DNA of 64,000 nt from Bacteroidales bacterium (GTDB lineage Bacteria > Bacteroidota > Bacteroidia > Bacteroidales > Muribaculaceae). A program made the position numbers and the translations under genes. Below the pieces are notes generated by a model. It did no database searches, was not told the DNA's origin, and worked only from the letters and a program-made list of their open reading frames with translations. The stretch spans positions 5,255-69,254 of the forward strand of contig DXXM01000013.1 of the NCBI GenBank assembly GCA_019416285.1. The letters run 5' to 3'. Shown in pieces: positions 23,699 through 31,992 of this stretch. The stretch's first letter is position 1. The number at the start of each line of letters is the position of its first letter.

Positions 23699-23787
23699 TC
23701 CCTAAAGCCCCTAAAGTCCTTAAAGTCCCTAAGGTCGTTAAGGTCTCTAAAGTCTTTAAAGTCCTTAACGACCCTTCTAATCCTTAA
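23699..23787. repeat. Tandem 9-bp repeat, about eight units
   Basis: Units of the form CNTAAAGTC run head to tail between the small membrane gene and the RNase H gene: CCTAAAGCC, CCTAAAGTC, CTTAAAGTC, CCTAAGGTC, GTTAAGGTC, TCTAAAGTC, TTTAAAGTC, CTTAACGAC. A shorter related block lies at about 50340-50390 on the opposite strand. The region lies between convergent genes and is non-coding. Confidence 0.75.
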
Positions 23788-23790
23788 ACC

Positions 23791-24435
23791 CTACTTCCTC
23801 CCGAAATCTGCCGGAATCTCCCCCCACTCCGGTGTATCCCACGTCAGAATCGGATTAGTGATTTCATGGCTCTGGAGCCACGCCGTCGCACGGCGGATAA
23901 GCTCGAAAAGATGAGCATTTTTCCCGTCAGGCTTCAGCGAAGTCTTAGGCTGACGGTTGCGCACCCACGACCTCGCCGTTTTCGAGTCAGTATAGATAGG
24001 AGTATGCGGATTGCCCTGCTGATGGAGCAGCGCAAGGCCGTGAACCAGAGCGAGATACTCCCCGATATTGTTCGTGCCTCCCTCGAAAGGCCCCGCATGG
24101 AAAATCCTCTCCCCCGTTCTCACCCACACGCCCTGATACTCCACCGGGCCCGGATTCTTCGAACACGCCGCATCCACAGCCAGCGCGTCCAGCTTTATTT
24201 CAGGGATAGCCTCATAATTCACCTTAACCTTCGGTCCGCTGGCTATAGCCTTCAGCAGATCAAGCTGTTCCGCAGGGTCCCCGCGGTAAGCCGCCACCGC
24301 AGCCTCCTGCGAGTCAAAACTCTTGTATTTCGCATCGGGATAACCCTTTACCTGCAGCTGACACTCCTCCCACGAGTCAAACACACCCGTGGCATAACCG
24401 TTCCAGACCACATAAAATTTCCTTCTCGGAGCCAT
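23791..24435 (-). CDS. rnhA: Ribonuclease H with N-terminal hybrid-binding domain
   Basis: A 214-residue protein. Residues about 5-48 form the small hybrid-binding domain (YVVWNGYATGVFDSWEECQ, then VKGYPDAKYKSF), as in eukaryotic RNase H1. The rest is the RNase H fold with the catalytic carboxylates in ALAVDAA (about 84-90), NNIGEYLALVHG (about 122-133) and YTDSKTA (about 148-154), and a C-terminal Asp in WGEIPADFGRK. It degrades the RNA strand of RNA-DNA hybrids. Both domains are complete. It lies 22 bases before the alanine-dehydrogenase-like gene end on the same strand. Confidence 0.93.
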   Translation of the reverse strand: MAPRRKFYVVWNGYATGVFDSWEECQLQVKGYPDAKYKSFDSQEAAVAAYRGDPAEQLDLLKAIASGPKVKVNYEAIPEIKLDALAVDAACSKNPGPVEYQGVWVRTGERIFHAGPFEGGTNNIGEYLALVHGLALLHQQGNPHTPIYTDSKTARSWVRNRQPKTSLKPDGKNAHLFELIRRATAWLQSHEITNPILTWDTPEWGEIPADFGRK

Positions 24436-24457
24436 AAACTTCTCTTTTGCAAATTAT

Positions 24458-25648
24458 TTACGACAATGTCAGATAAATACTTATATCCACGCTTCTCATT
24501 CCCGCCGCACGCGCCACACGAGGATTCACTATGCGGCCGAAAAACGTGATGGTGGCCTTCTGCATCCCCGGCAGCAGCTTGAGCGCATTGCTCACCCCCT
24601 CGCAACTCACAATCGAGCTCATCAGAGTGATGAACGTATTGCTCAGCGCCATCGCCGCCGTGCGCGCCACAGCGCATCCGGCATGAGTGTAGCAGACCCT
24701 CTCACCCACCGCCGGCCGCTCCCGGCCCGCAAAAGCTGCAGCAAGGTCCACGGCCCGCATAGTCGGGAAAGCCTCGCCCCTCTCTGACACAAGGTCGAAG
24801 CAGAGCACACCGCGCTTCATCATATCCACAAGCCCGCGCCCCACCTCAAAAGGCTCCTCCGTCGGTGTCACGATGGCCACGTCAGCGCTCCGGAGCGCAT
24901 TTTCCAGCGTGTGGGGATGCAGCGTCGAACTGATTACCCACGGGCCCAGCTCCTGCGAAGCCCTGCGGAGGGAATAGACATCGTTGTCATACATTCTCAC
25001 CGTCGCACCCAGTCCCATCGCCGAGCGCGCCGCAGCGCATGCCGCTATGCCCGAGCCGATTATGAGTACCTCACAGGGAATGATACCGGCCACACCGCCG
25101 AGCAGTATGCCCTTGCCCCGCGACGGGTCAGCCAGGAGCGACGAAGCCATCGCCACCGACGCCCGGCCGTCAATTTCAGCCAGTATGTCGGCAAACGGCG
25201 TGCAGCCCCTCGAATCCTCAATCAGATCCACCGCAATCGCGATGATATGACGCTTAAGCAATTCCTTCAGCGCCGGCGGGTCCTGATGCGACGGATTGAG
25301 CAGCGTGAGCAGCATCGCCCCGCGTCGCAGATGCCTCACATCCGTCACCCCCAGCGGCGCGAGATGAATCACTATGTCACACCTCAGAGCCTCCTCGCGG
25401 GTAGTGATTTCCACCCCCGCCCGCATATAGCTGTTGTCACCATAATTGATACAAGCCGCCGCGTTCTCCTGCATCTTCACCCGGAACCCACGCTCTATCA
25501 GGCGCCCCGCAGCCTCCGGCGTCAGCGGAAAACGGCGCTCCGACGGATAATCACACGCCGGAAGCCCGATAGTAAAACCGCGGTGAGCCGTACACGTCTC
25601 CTGCGGCTGTTCCTGTGGAGTAGCTATATCCTCAGTCATGACTCTCAA
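24458..25648 (-). CDS. Alanine dehydrogenase/NAD(P) transhydrogenase-family protein
   Basis: A 396-residue cytosolic oxidoreductase. The N-terminal substrate domain has GLPACDYPSERRFPLTPEA (about 29-47, the conserved E-R-R-PLTP block). The nucleotide domain has EVLIIGSGIAACAAARSAMGLGATVRMYD (about 192-220), a GxGxxxxxxA Rossmann motif. Alanine dehydrogenases reduce pyruvate with NH3 and NADH; related enzymes act on lysine (saccharopine) or ornithine derivatives. Some AlaDH residues are changed (GSGIAA instead of GGGVVG), so the substrate is uncertain. The start at 25648 is used, but the Met three codons later (MTEDIAT) is as likely. Confidence 0.75.
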   Translation of the reverse strand: MRVMTEDIATPQEQPQETCTAHRGFTIGLPACDYPSERRFPLTPEAAGRLIERGFRVKMQENAAACINYGDNSYMRAGVEITTREEALRCDIVIHLAPLGVTDVRHLRRGAMLLTLLNPSHQDPPALKELLKRHIIAIAVDLIEDSRGCTPFADILAEIDGRASVAMASSLLADPSRGKGILLGGVAGIIPCEVLIIGSGIAACAAARSAMGLGATVRMYDNDVYSLRRASQELGPWVISSTLHPHTLENALRSADVAIVTPTEEPFEVGRGLVDMMKRGVLCFDLVSERGEAFPTMRAVDLAAAFAGRERPAVGERVCYTHAGCAVARTAAMALSNTFITLMSSIVSCEGVSNALKLLPGMQKATITFFGRIVNPRVARAAGMRSVDISIYLTLS

Positions 25649-25723
25649 TCATTTATAAATAAAAAAACTTCAATCCATCCGATTCTCAGCTGCAAGCCAA
25701 TCGATTTGTCATAGTGCCGTTTT

Positions 25724-26266
25724 TTAAAACGGCCTCCTCGGAAGGTCGAACCGGCTGATAAACGCCTCGCACTTCGCCTCAATCTCATCCTCATTCTCCA
25801 GCGTCGAACTGTCGAAAGTCGCCATCGCCTTCCCGTAGTGCGGCATACGCTTCGCCAACTGCTCCGTGATGAAACCGTCAAGCTCCTCATCCGACAGCCC
25901 CGCAATGAGCGGACGCTTCGCCCGGCCACGCTTCAGCCGTTCCAGCAGCCTCTCGTGCGACGCCTGGAGCAACACCGTCAGCCCCCGGCTGTTCATCAGC
26001 TCCATATTGTCGCCGAAACAGGGCGTACCGCCCCCGCAGGCCACAAGCACATTCCCGCGCTCGCTCACCTCCACGAGAGTCCGGCGTTCAAGCTCGCGGA
26101 AAGCCGCCTCGCCATCCTCAGCAAAGATTTCGCGTATCTTCTTCCCGGCCTTCGACTCTATATAATCGTCAAGGTCGATAAACTCGATGTCGCATCTCTT
26201 CGCCAGACTGCGTCCCAGGGTCGACTTCCCGCAACCCATATATCCAATCAGAAAAATCGTCCTCAT
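25724..26266 (-). CDS. aroK: Shikimate kinase
   Basis: A 180-residue P-loop kinase: Walker A GYMGCGKST at 8-16, the shikimate-binding D-D motif FIDLDDYIE (about 29-37, with D34), R58 in FRELE, GGGTPCF (about 80-86) and the lid RAKRPLI (about 117-123). These are all active-site elements of shikimate kinase, which makes shikimate 3-phosphate in aromatic amino-acid synthesis. Length is normal. A -7 box TAAATTTG lies at 26293-26300 on the minus strand, about 20 bases before the start. Confidence 0.95.
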   Translation of the reverse strand: MRTIFLIGYMGCGKSTLGRSLAKRCDIEFIDLDDYIESKAGKKIREIFAEDGEAAFRELERRTLVEVSERGNVLVACGGGTPCFGDNMELMNSRGLTVLLQASHERLLERLKRGRAKRPLIAGLSDEELDGFITEQLAKRMPHYGKAMATFDSSTLENEDEIEAKCEAFISRFDLPRRPF

Positions 26267-26515
26267 CAGTTTGAATTAAACAGTTTCACCTGCAAATTTA
26301 AACATTTTTTCCATTACCACTCCCCTCTCCTCCCAAAACTCTACAATTTTGACTCAGTTCTTTCGCAAGACATAACAACGTGAGTGATGTCTCCGGTAAC
26401 TTAAAATTCATAAAACTCCCAGCCAAAAACAATACCCTCTCAAAACTGTCGCGCAGATTTTAACGATTGTTTTTAAACATCCTCTAAATAAAACAAGAAG
26501 TTTGAATCACTTCAA

Positions 26516-26546
26516 TTGTTATATTGGAAGAAAATATATATTTTTG
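26516..26546 (+). promoter_or_regulatory. Promoter of the MntA-HepT pair
   Basis: TTG (26516-26518), 20 bases, TATTTTTG (26539-26546); start near 26552, 16 bases before the ATG. Between this and aroK (26301-26515) I see no gene, only AT-rich sequence. Confidence 0.55.
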
Positions 26547-26567
26547 CATCATAACATTTTTTTACCG

Positions 26568-26879
26568 ATGACACAAAGCACCCTCTCAGAACTCATCCCC
26601 AAACTTCGGGATTATTTTGCTACTCAGCCTGTAAACCGCGCATGGCTGTTTGGCTCCTATTCCAGGGGGGAAGAATCCGAAAAAAGCGACGTTGACATCC
26701 TTCTTGAATTTGACGAAAACGAAAGGGTGACACTCTTTACAATGGGCAATATGTATTCCTCACTTACTGCTCTGCTTCATCGCGCCGTCGACATTGTCGA
26801 GAAAGACACACTGAAACCATTCGCTGTCCCTTCGGTCGAAAAAGACAAAATACTGATTTATGAGAGAAACAATCCGTGA
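26568..26879 (+). CDS. mntA: MntA-type nucleotidyltransferase antitoxin
   Basis: A 103-residue minimal nucleotidyltransferase. The catalytic GSX10DXD motif is complete: GSYSRGEESEKSDVD at about 29-43, followed by ILLEFDENER. In characterised MntA-HepT pairs the antitoxin transfers AMP groups from ATP to a tyrosine of the HEPN toxin and silences it. Start at 26568 (MTQSTLSELIPKL) agrees with the promoter; the longer frame from 26502 includes the promoter. It overlaps the HepT-like gene by 20 bases. Confidence 0.88.
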   Translation: MTQSTLSELIPKLRDYFATQPVNRAWLFGSYSRGEESEKSDVDILLEFDENERVTLFTMGNMYSSLTALLHRAVDIVEKDTLKPFAVPSVEKDKILIYERNNP

Positions 26880-27204
26880 CCGCGAGCGCGTCCTTCACAT
26901 GATTGAGGCCATCGATCAGATTGACGGCGCACGACACCGCTACTCTATCCGGCAGTTGATGACCGATCCTGTGCTTTTCTATGGTATGGTCAAATTAGTT
27001 GAAGTTATCGGAGAAGCTGCTTATAAAATTACGGAGGAAACCAGGGACAGACGACCCGATATTCCCTGGAAGGCGATTATCGGCATGCGACATGTCCTTG
27101 TCCACGGTTATTACCAGATCAAACCTGAAAGACTGATGGCAACGGTTGAAACTGACTTATTTCCACTACGGGAACTGCTTGTAAAACTCTCCAATGACAT
27201 ATAA
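26860..27204 (+). CDS. hepT: HepT-type HEPN RNase toxin
   Basis: A 114-residue all-helical HEPN protein. The RNase motif RX4HXY is visible as RHVLVHGYY at about residues 77-85 (R77, H82, Y84), with the preceding IPWKAIIGMRH block conserved in HepT. HepT toxins cut tRNA or mRNA; the Tyr is the site AMPylated by MntA. It starts inside the end of mntA (20-base overlap), as in other pairs. All motif residues are intact, so both toxin and antitoxin are probably active. Confidence 0.88.
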   Translation: MRETIRDRERVLHMIEAIDQIDGARHRYSIRQLMTDPVLFYGMVKLVEVIGEAAYKITEETRDRRPDIPWKAIIGMRHVLVHGYYQIKPERLMATVETDLFPLRELLVKLSNDI

Positions 27205-27258
27205 TTTGTGGAAAAATCATCTGCACCACCGTTCCGAAGCCTTCTGATTCCCGCCAAA

Positions 27259-29166
27259 ATGAAAAAATTTCTTGCCATCCTCATCACCGCCCTGTGCGCG
27301 CTGAATGTCACTGCCGCTGAACGCAACCTCCTCACCTCCCGAGTGTCAAAGGAGCAACTGAAAGATATGCTCGTGCCTGACCGCAAATGGGTCAGTCTCC
27401 CCTCCTACTCCGACCGTGAGGGGTGGGAAGCCCTGCTCGGCGACACCCGCGACGCCTACATCATACGCGGAGAGAAGACCCTCGTCCACACATGGCCGCG
27501 CGTCAAGGCCACGGACTATCTCGAATATGAACGCAGCGGCAACCGTGCGATAATGGAGTCACCACTCAACGCCAACAACTCCGCTGTGGCCGACCTCCTG
27601 ATGGCTGAGCTCGCCGAGGGCAAGGGCCGGTTCATCGACCAGCTGATCAACGGAGTCTATGCCGCAGCCGAGATGACATCGTGGGCCCTGAGCGCACATA
27701 TCCCACCCTACACGCGGGGCCGCTCCCTCCAGCCCTACGACCATCCTGTCATCGACCTCGTGTCCGGCGACATGGGAGGACTCTACTCATGGGTCTACTA
27801 TTTCATGCACTCCGAATTCGACAGAATCAACCCTGAAATCTCCCGCCGCCTGCGCCATGAGCTCGAGACGCGCGTAATAGAGCCCTTCCTGAGCTACGAC
27901 AAATGGTGGTGGGACGCAAGCCGCACTTACAAGGGCGGGATACTCAACAACTGGACCCCATGGTGTCACAGCAACGTGCTCATGACCGCCATGCTCATGG
28001 AGAATGACCACGAGCGATATGCCGAGCTCGTCTACCTCACAATGCTCGGCGTGGACAGATTTCTCAACTACATCAAGGGTGACGGTGCCTGTGAGGAAGG
28101 TCCCTCCTACTGGGGCCATGCAGCAGGAAAGGCCCTCGATTATATCGAACTGCTCTCGCTTGCAACCGGAGGCCGCATCGACATAAGCGACGAAACGATG
28201 ATAAAGGATATGGGCGAGTACATAGCCCGCTCCTATGTGGGCGACGGCTGGGTAGTGAATTTCGCCGACGCCTCAGCCAAAGGCGGGGGCGATCCCTATC
28301 TCATCTATCGTTTCGGCAAGACTGTCGGTTCGGATCTGCTGAAAAATTTCGCCGCGATGCTATACGCCGACCGCAAGACTCCTCCCTCCAACGGCCGCGA
28401 CATTTTCCGCACCTTCGCCGCCCTGGGCGTAAAACCTGAACTCGACGCTTACAAGGCCGATTTCCGCCGTCCGGCCTCTTCATGGTATCCCGAAACGGAA
28501 TTCCGCTACCTCTCCACTCCGCAGAATCTCTTCTTCGCGTCCAAAGGAGGCTTCAATGCCGAAAGCCACAATCACAATGACGTCGGGACATTCTCACTCT
28601 GGGCCGACAACAACCCGATAATAATAGATGCCGGAGTCGGGACATACACCCGGCAGACTTTCAGCAAGGAGCGCTATTCGATATGGACCATGCAGAGCGA
28701 GTGGCACAATCTCCCCGTAATCAACGGTTTCGGGCAGTCGGACGGCAAGGAGTTCAGGGCGTCGGACGTGAAAGCCACAAAAAACGGGTTCAGCCTCAAT
28801 CTCGCGCAATCCTATCCCGCGGAGGCGGCCGTCAGGAGATGGGACCGCGCCTACGCTCTCGACGGCAGAGTGCTGAAAATCACTGATAGTTTCGAACTTG
28901 ACGAATCGAAAGCCCCCGGCGTCATCAACTTCCTTTCGTGGGGCGACATCGACATCTCGCGTCCCGGTACGGTTACCATCGATGCCGGGGGGCACAAGGC
29001 CCTGCTGACCTACAATCCGGCACAATTCGACGTCACGCTCCTCGACAAGCCTCTCGACGACCCGCGCCTGAGCAACGTGTGGGGCAAGAAGATAACCCGC
29101 ATTTCCCTGACCGAAAAGAAACCCGCCGCCAAAGGAAAATATACCTTCACAATCAAAGCCCTCTGA
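27259..29166 (+). CDS. Heparinase II/III-family polysaccharide lyase
   Basis: A 635-residue secreted protein: signal peptide about 1-19 (FLAILITALCALNVTAAE), an alpha-toroid domain (about 25-370) and a C-terminal beta-sandwich domain. Motifs of the family are visible: NNWTPWCHSN (about 235-244), GPSYWGHAAGK (about 279-289) and GGFNAESHNHNDVGTFSLW (about 432-450), which contain the candidate Asn, Tyr and His active-site residues. The substrate is probably an acidic polysaccharide such as a glycosaminoglycan or alginate, but it cannot be read from sequence. No SusCD-like pair or sulfatase is nearby, so it stands alone. Start at 27259 gives a proper signal peptide. Confidence 0.82.
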   Translation: MKKFLAILITALCALNVTAAERNLLTSRVSKEQLKDMLVPDRKWVSLPSYSDREGWEALLGDTRDAYIIRGEKTLVHTWPRVKATDYLEYERSGNRAIMESPLNANNSAVADLLMAELAEGKGRFIDQLINGVYAAAEMTSWALSAHIPPYTRGRSLQPYDHPVIDLVSGDMGGLYSWVYYFMHSEFDRINPEISRRLRHELETRVIEPFLSYDKWWWDASRTYKGGILNNWTPWCHSNVLMTAMLMENDHERYAELVYLTMLGVDRFLNYIKGDGACEEGPSYWGHAAGKALDYIELLSLATGGRIDISDETMIKDMGEYIARSYVGDGWVVNFADASAKGGGDPYLIYRFGKTVGSDLLKNFAAMLYADRKTPPSNGRDIFRTFAALGVKPELDAYKADFRRPASSWYPETEFRYLSTPQNLFFASKGGFNAESHNHNDVGTFSLWADNNPIIIDAGVGTYTRQTFSKERYSIWTMQSEWHNLPVINGFGQSDGKEFRASDVKATKNGFSLNLAQSYPAEAAVRRWDRAYALDGRVLKITDSFELDESKAPGVINFLSWGDIDISRPGTVTIDAGGHKALLTYNPAQFDVTLLDKPLDDPRLSNVWGKKITRISLTEKKPAAKGKYTFTIKAL

Positions 29167-29176
29167 TTGTGAAGGT
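29143..29176 (+). terminator. Perfect hairpin spanning the heparinase stop codon
   Basis: ACCTTCACAATCA (29143-29155) and TGATTGTGAAGGT (29164-29176) pair over 13 bp with an 8-base loop; the stop codon TGA is the first three bases of the second arm. The downstream convergent gene ends 8 bases later. No T-run follows closely, so it may be a processing or stability hairpin rather than a classical terminator. Confidence 0.55.
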
Positions 29177-29183
29177 GCAGAAA

Positions 29184-30680
29184 TCATTTACCGCTCCGGC
29201 GGGGAATGAGGTCACGGATAGTGATATGTTCGATGCGCATGGCCATAAGGATATAGCCGATGAGAAGCGGGGTGCGGATTATCATGTTGAGCCAGGGGCG
29301 GTGGCCGAAGGCTATTAACTCGGCGAATACCCAAAGCACAATGGCGGCCACGAAATAAAACACCAGGCGGGGCACATTGTAGCCGATGGGGAATTTAACC
29401 AGCCCCACAAGGTAGCTCACGAGCATCATGGTGCCATAGCAGGCAAACGACGCCCACGCGCAGCCCATGTAGCCGATGCGGGGCACGAGCAGGATGTTGA
29501 GCGCCACGGTGATGACCAGTCCGAGCAGCGAGAACCACATGCCCCACACGGTCTTGTCCGTCAGCTTATACCAAAGCGAGAGATTGAAGAAGATTCCGAA
29601 GAAGAACTCCGCTATCATCACGAGCGGCACCACCTTCAGGCCGCTGAAATAGCTCGCGGCGATGAAGTGGCGCAGGATGTCGATATAGAACATCACCGCG
29701 AGAAATATCACCATGGCGAAAATCACAAAATACTTCATCGCATCCCTGTAGCTCTGCATCTGGTCGTCGCCGCGGCTCTTGGCCTTGGCGAAAATGAAGG
29801 GCTCGTAGGCGAAACGGAAAGCCTGGATGAACATCACCATCACGATGGCAATCTTCAGGTTGGCGCCGTAGATACCCAGCTGCGACATGGCCTCGGCCTT
29901 GTCCGGATAAAGCTCCGGGAAGAGTATGGAGTAGAGGGTCTGATTCATGATTCCCGCAATGCCGAGCACGAGGAGCGGAGCGGAATAAGCAATCATCTCA
30001 CGCCACAGCGCCGGATTGAATTTCCAGCGGAATCCGCGTAGTTCAGGGAGCAGCAGGAGCATGGTGACGCCGGAGCTTATGAGGTTGGCGAGGAAGATGT
30101 AGCCGATTCCGAAGTCAGGGTCGTAGAACCACGCTATCCATCCCGGCGCCTGAGTCCACAGCCAGGGACAGATTAGGATGAAGAAGAGGTTGAAGCCGAT
30201 ATTGAGTCCGATGTTGACCAGACGCAGGAAGGCGAAGCGCATAGGGCGCTTGCGGAAACGGAGATACGAAAATGGCAGGCAGCAGAAGGCGTCGACGGCC
30301 ACCGTCACAGCCATCATGATGACATAGCTCTCATGGTGGGCGCAGTGCATGGCCGACGAAATCGGCCCGATGAGCGAGAGGACTATCGCAAGGAAGGCCG
30401 TGGAGCTCACCGCGAGCGAGATGAGCGAGGTCGAGTAGACCTCCAGCGGATCCTTATAGCGCTCGTGGTTGGCGAAGCGGAAGAAACCCGTCTCCATGCC
30501 GTAGGTGAGGATGATGAGCGCGAGGGCGACAATTGAGTAGATATAGTTTACCACACCGTATTCCGACGAAGGGAACATCTGAGTGTAGAGCGGGACGAGA
30601 CACCAGTTGAGGAAACGTCCGACTATGCTGCTGAGGCCGTAGATGGCCGTGTCTTTGGCGAGTGATTTGATTCCTGCCAT
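29184..30680 (-). CDS. Wzx-type polysaccharide flippase (MATE/MOP superfamily)
   Basis: A 498-residue inner-membrane protein with about 14 transmembrane helices. It opens with LAKDTAIYGLSSIVGRFLNWCLVPLYTQMFPSSEYGVVNY, the N-terminal signature of the polysaccharide transporter family. Such proteins flip undecaprenyl-linked glycans. In other Bacteroidales a flippase of this group follows ruvB, as here (ruvB ends 125 bases upstream). The intervening segment holds only GC-rich repeats of CCCGGG/GCCCG type. No glycosyltransferase genes are nearby, so the glycan substrate is unknown. Confidence 0.85.
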   Translation of the reverse strand: MAGIKSLAKDTAIYGLSSIVGRFLNWCLVPLYTQMFPSSEYGVVNYIYSIVALALIILTYGMETGFFRFANHERYKDPLEVYSTSLISLAVSSTAFLAIVLSLIGPISSAMHCAHHESYVIMMAVTVAVDAFCCLPFSYLRFRKRPMRFAFLRLVNIGLNIGFNLFFILICPWLWTQAPGWIAWFYDPDFGIGYIFLANLISSGVTMLLLLPELRGFRWKFNPALWREMIAYSAPLLVLGIAGIMNQTLYSILFPELYPDKAEAMSQLGIYGANLKIAIVMVMFIQAFRFAYEPFIFAKAKSRGDDQMQSYRDAMKYFVIFAMVIFLAVMFYIDILRHFIAASYFSGLKVVPLVMIAEFFFGIFFNLSLWYKLTDKTVWGMWFSLLGLVITVALNILLVPRIGYMGCAWASFACYGTMMLVSYLVGLVKFPIGYNVPRLVFYFVAAIVLWVFAELIAFGHRPWLNMIIRTPLLIGYILMAMRIEHITIRDLIPRRSGK

Positions 30681-30805
30681 TTGAGTTGGATTAGTGAGGG
30701 GTTGGAATCCGGCAGTCGCACCGGAAATTTGGAAAGTGCCCGAGAAAAGAGCCCGAGGCGCGAGGGGAAAGCACCCGGGAAAAAGCCCGGAGCGGGGAAG
30801 GCGCC

Positions 30806-31822
30806 TCAGAAGAGGCTCGCCATGGCCGAGGGCGGGTTGATTTTGAGATGAGTGTAGGCGAGCGAGGTCACTTCGCGGCCGCGGGGAGTGCGGCGCAGGA
30901 AACCCTCCATGATAAGGAAGGGCTCATAGACCTCCTCAATTGTGTCCTGCTCCTCTCCTATCGCGGTGGCGATGGTGGAGAGCCCGACGGGGCCACCCTC
31001 GAACTTGTTTATCATCGTGAGCAGAAGCTTGTGGTCCATCTCGTCGAGGCCGTAGCGGTCTATGTTGAGGGCTTCGAGGGCGAAGCGGGCAATCTGAGGG
31101 TCGATGTTGCCGTCGCCCTTCACCTGCGCGAAGTCACGCACTCGGCGCAGGAGCGAGTTGGCTATACGGGGGGTGCCGCGGCTGCGCATGGCAATCTCAT
31201 GGGCGGCCTCGCCCGTACACTTCACCCCGAGGAGCGCCGCCGAGCGCAGGATGATGCGCTCAAGGACCTCGTGGCTGTAATATTCCAGATGGCAGTTGAT
31301 GCCGAAGCGGGCGCGCATCGGGGCTGTGAGCATGCCGGAGCGGGTCGTGGCTCCTACGAGCGTGAATGGTGAGAGCGAGAGCTGCACGGAGCGTGCGCCG
31401 GGGCCCTTGTCAATCATGATGTCTATGCGGTAGTCTTCCATCGCGGAGTAGAGATACTCCTCCACCACGCGGCTGAGGCGGTGAATCTCGTCGATAAACA
31501 GGACATCATTCTCCTCAAGCGAAGTCAGGATGCCCGCCAGGTCGCCTGGCTTGTCGAGCACCGGGCCGGATGTCACCTTGAAGTTCACTCCGAGCTCGTT
31601 GGCAATGATGCCCGCAAGGGTTGTCTTGCCGAGTCCGGGAGGGCCGAAGAGGAGCAGATGGTCGAGGGCCTCCCCGCGCATGCGGGCGGCCTGCACGAAC
31701 ACCTTGAGGTTTTCGACCACCTTTTCCTGACCGTTGAAGGCGTCGAAATATGAGGGGCGCAGCGCTTTCTCGAAATCCTTGTCGGCGCTGACGCGGTCGT
31801 GTATGTCAAATTCTGAATCCAT
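30806..31822 (-). CDS. ruvB: Holliday junction branch migration ATPase RuvB
   Basis: A 338-residue AAA+ motor: Walker A GPPGLGKTT (about 57-65), Walker B VLFIDEIHRL (about 104-113), sensor 1 LVGATTRSGML (about 151-161), arginine-finger region APMRARFG and a C-terminal winged helix (about 258-330, with FLRRTPRGREVTSLAY). It drives branch migration with RuvA. Start at 31822 (MDSEFDIHDRVS) matches orthologues; the frame to 31885 adds an unconserved basic segment and overlaps the promoter area. Divergent from the U32 gene with a shared palindromic promoter region. Confidence 0.96.
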   Translation of the reverse strand: MDSEFDIHDRVSADKDFEKALRPSYFDAFNGQEKVVENLKVFVQAARMRGEALDHLLLFGPPGLGKTTLAGIIANELGVNFKVTSGPVLDKPGDLAGILTSLEENDVLFIDEIHRLSRVVEEYLYSAMEDYRIDIMIDKGPGARSVQLSLSPFTLVGATTRSGMLTAPMRARFGINCHLEYYSHEVLERIILRSAALLGVKCTGEAAHEIAMRSRGTPRIANSLLRRVRDFAQVKGDGNIDPQIARFALEALNIDRYGLDEMDHKLLLTMINKFEGGPVGLSTIATAIGEEQDTIEEVYEPFLIMEGFLRRTPRGREVTSLAYTHLKINPPSAMASLF

Positions 31823-31889
31823 TGATTTTCGGGGAGACGTGCGGTGGGTGAAGCCCCGGTTTTGCAGCCGGTGACTCGCCGTCAAGCTA

Positions 31890-31926
31890 CAAAATTAGCA
31901 AATTTCCGGGAAATTTGTTAATTTTG
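31890..31926. promoter_or_regulatory. Palindromic divergent promoter region of ruvB and the U32 gene
   Basis: Two 18-base arms (31890-31907 and 31909-31926) form a near-perfect dyad, with one mismatch and a single central G. Each arm ends in the -7 sequence TAATTTTG, one on each strand (plus 31919-31926, minus 31897-31890). The two divergent promoters are therefore mirror images, and each -33 region overlaps the other's -7 box. The minus-strand start would be about 60 bases before ruvB, the plus-strand start about 60 bases before the U32 gene. Confidence 0.6.
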
Positions 31927-31992
31927 AAGGATTTTTCGGCGGCGCCTTCCCGTATCGGCGTCAGCATCAGCCGGAAAAGAGTATGATTCACT

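Noticed and set aside
23699..23787. CRISPR-like array in the 9-bp repeat block
   Set aside because: Units are contiguous 9-mers without spacers, so it is a simple tandem repeat.
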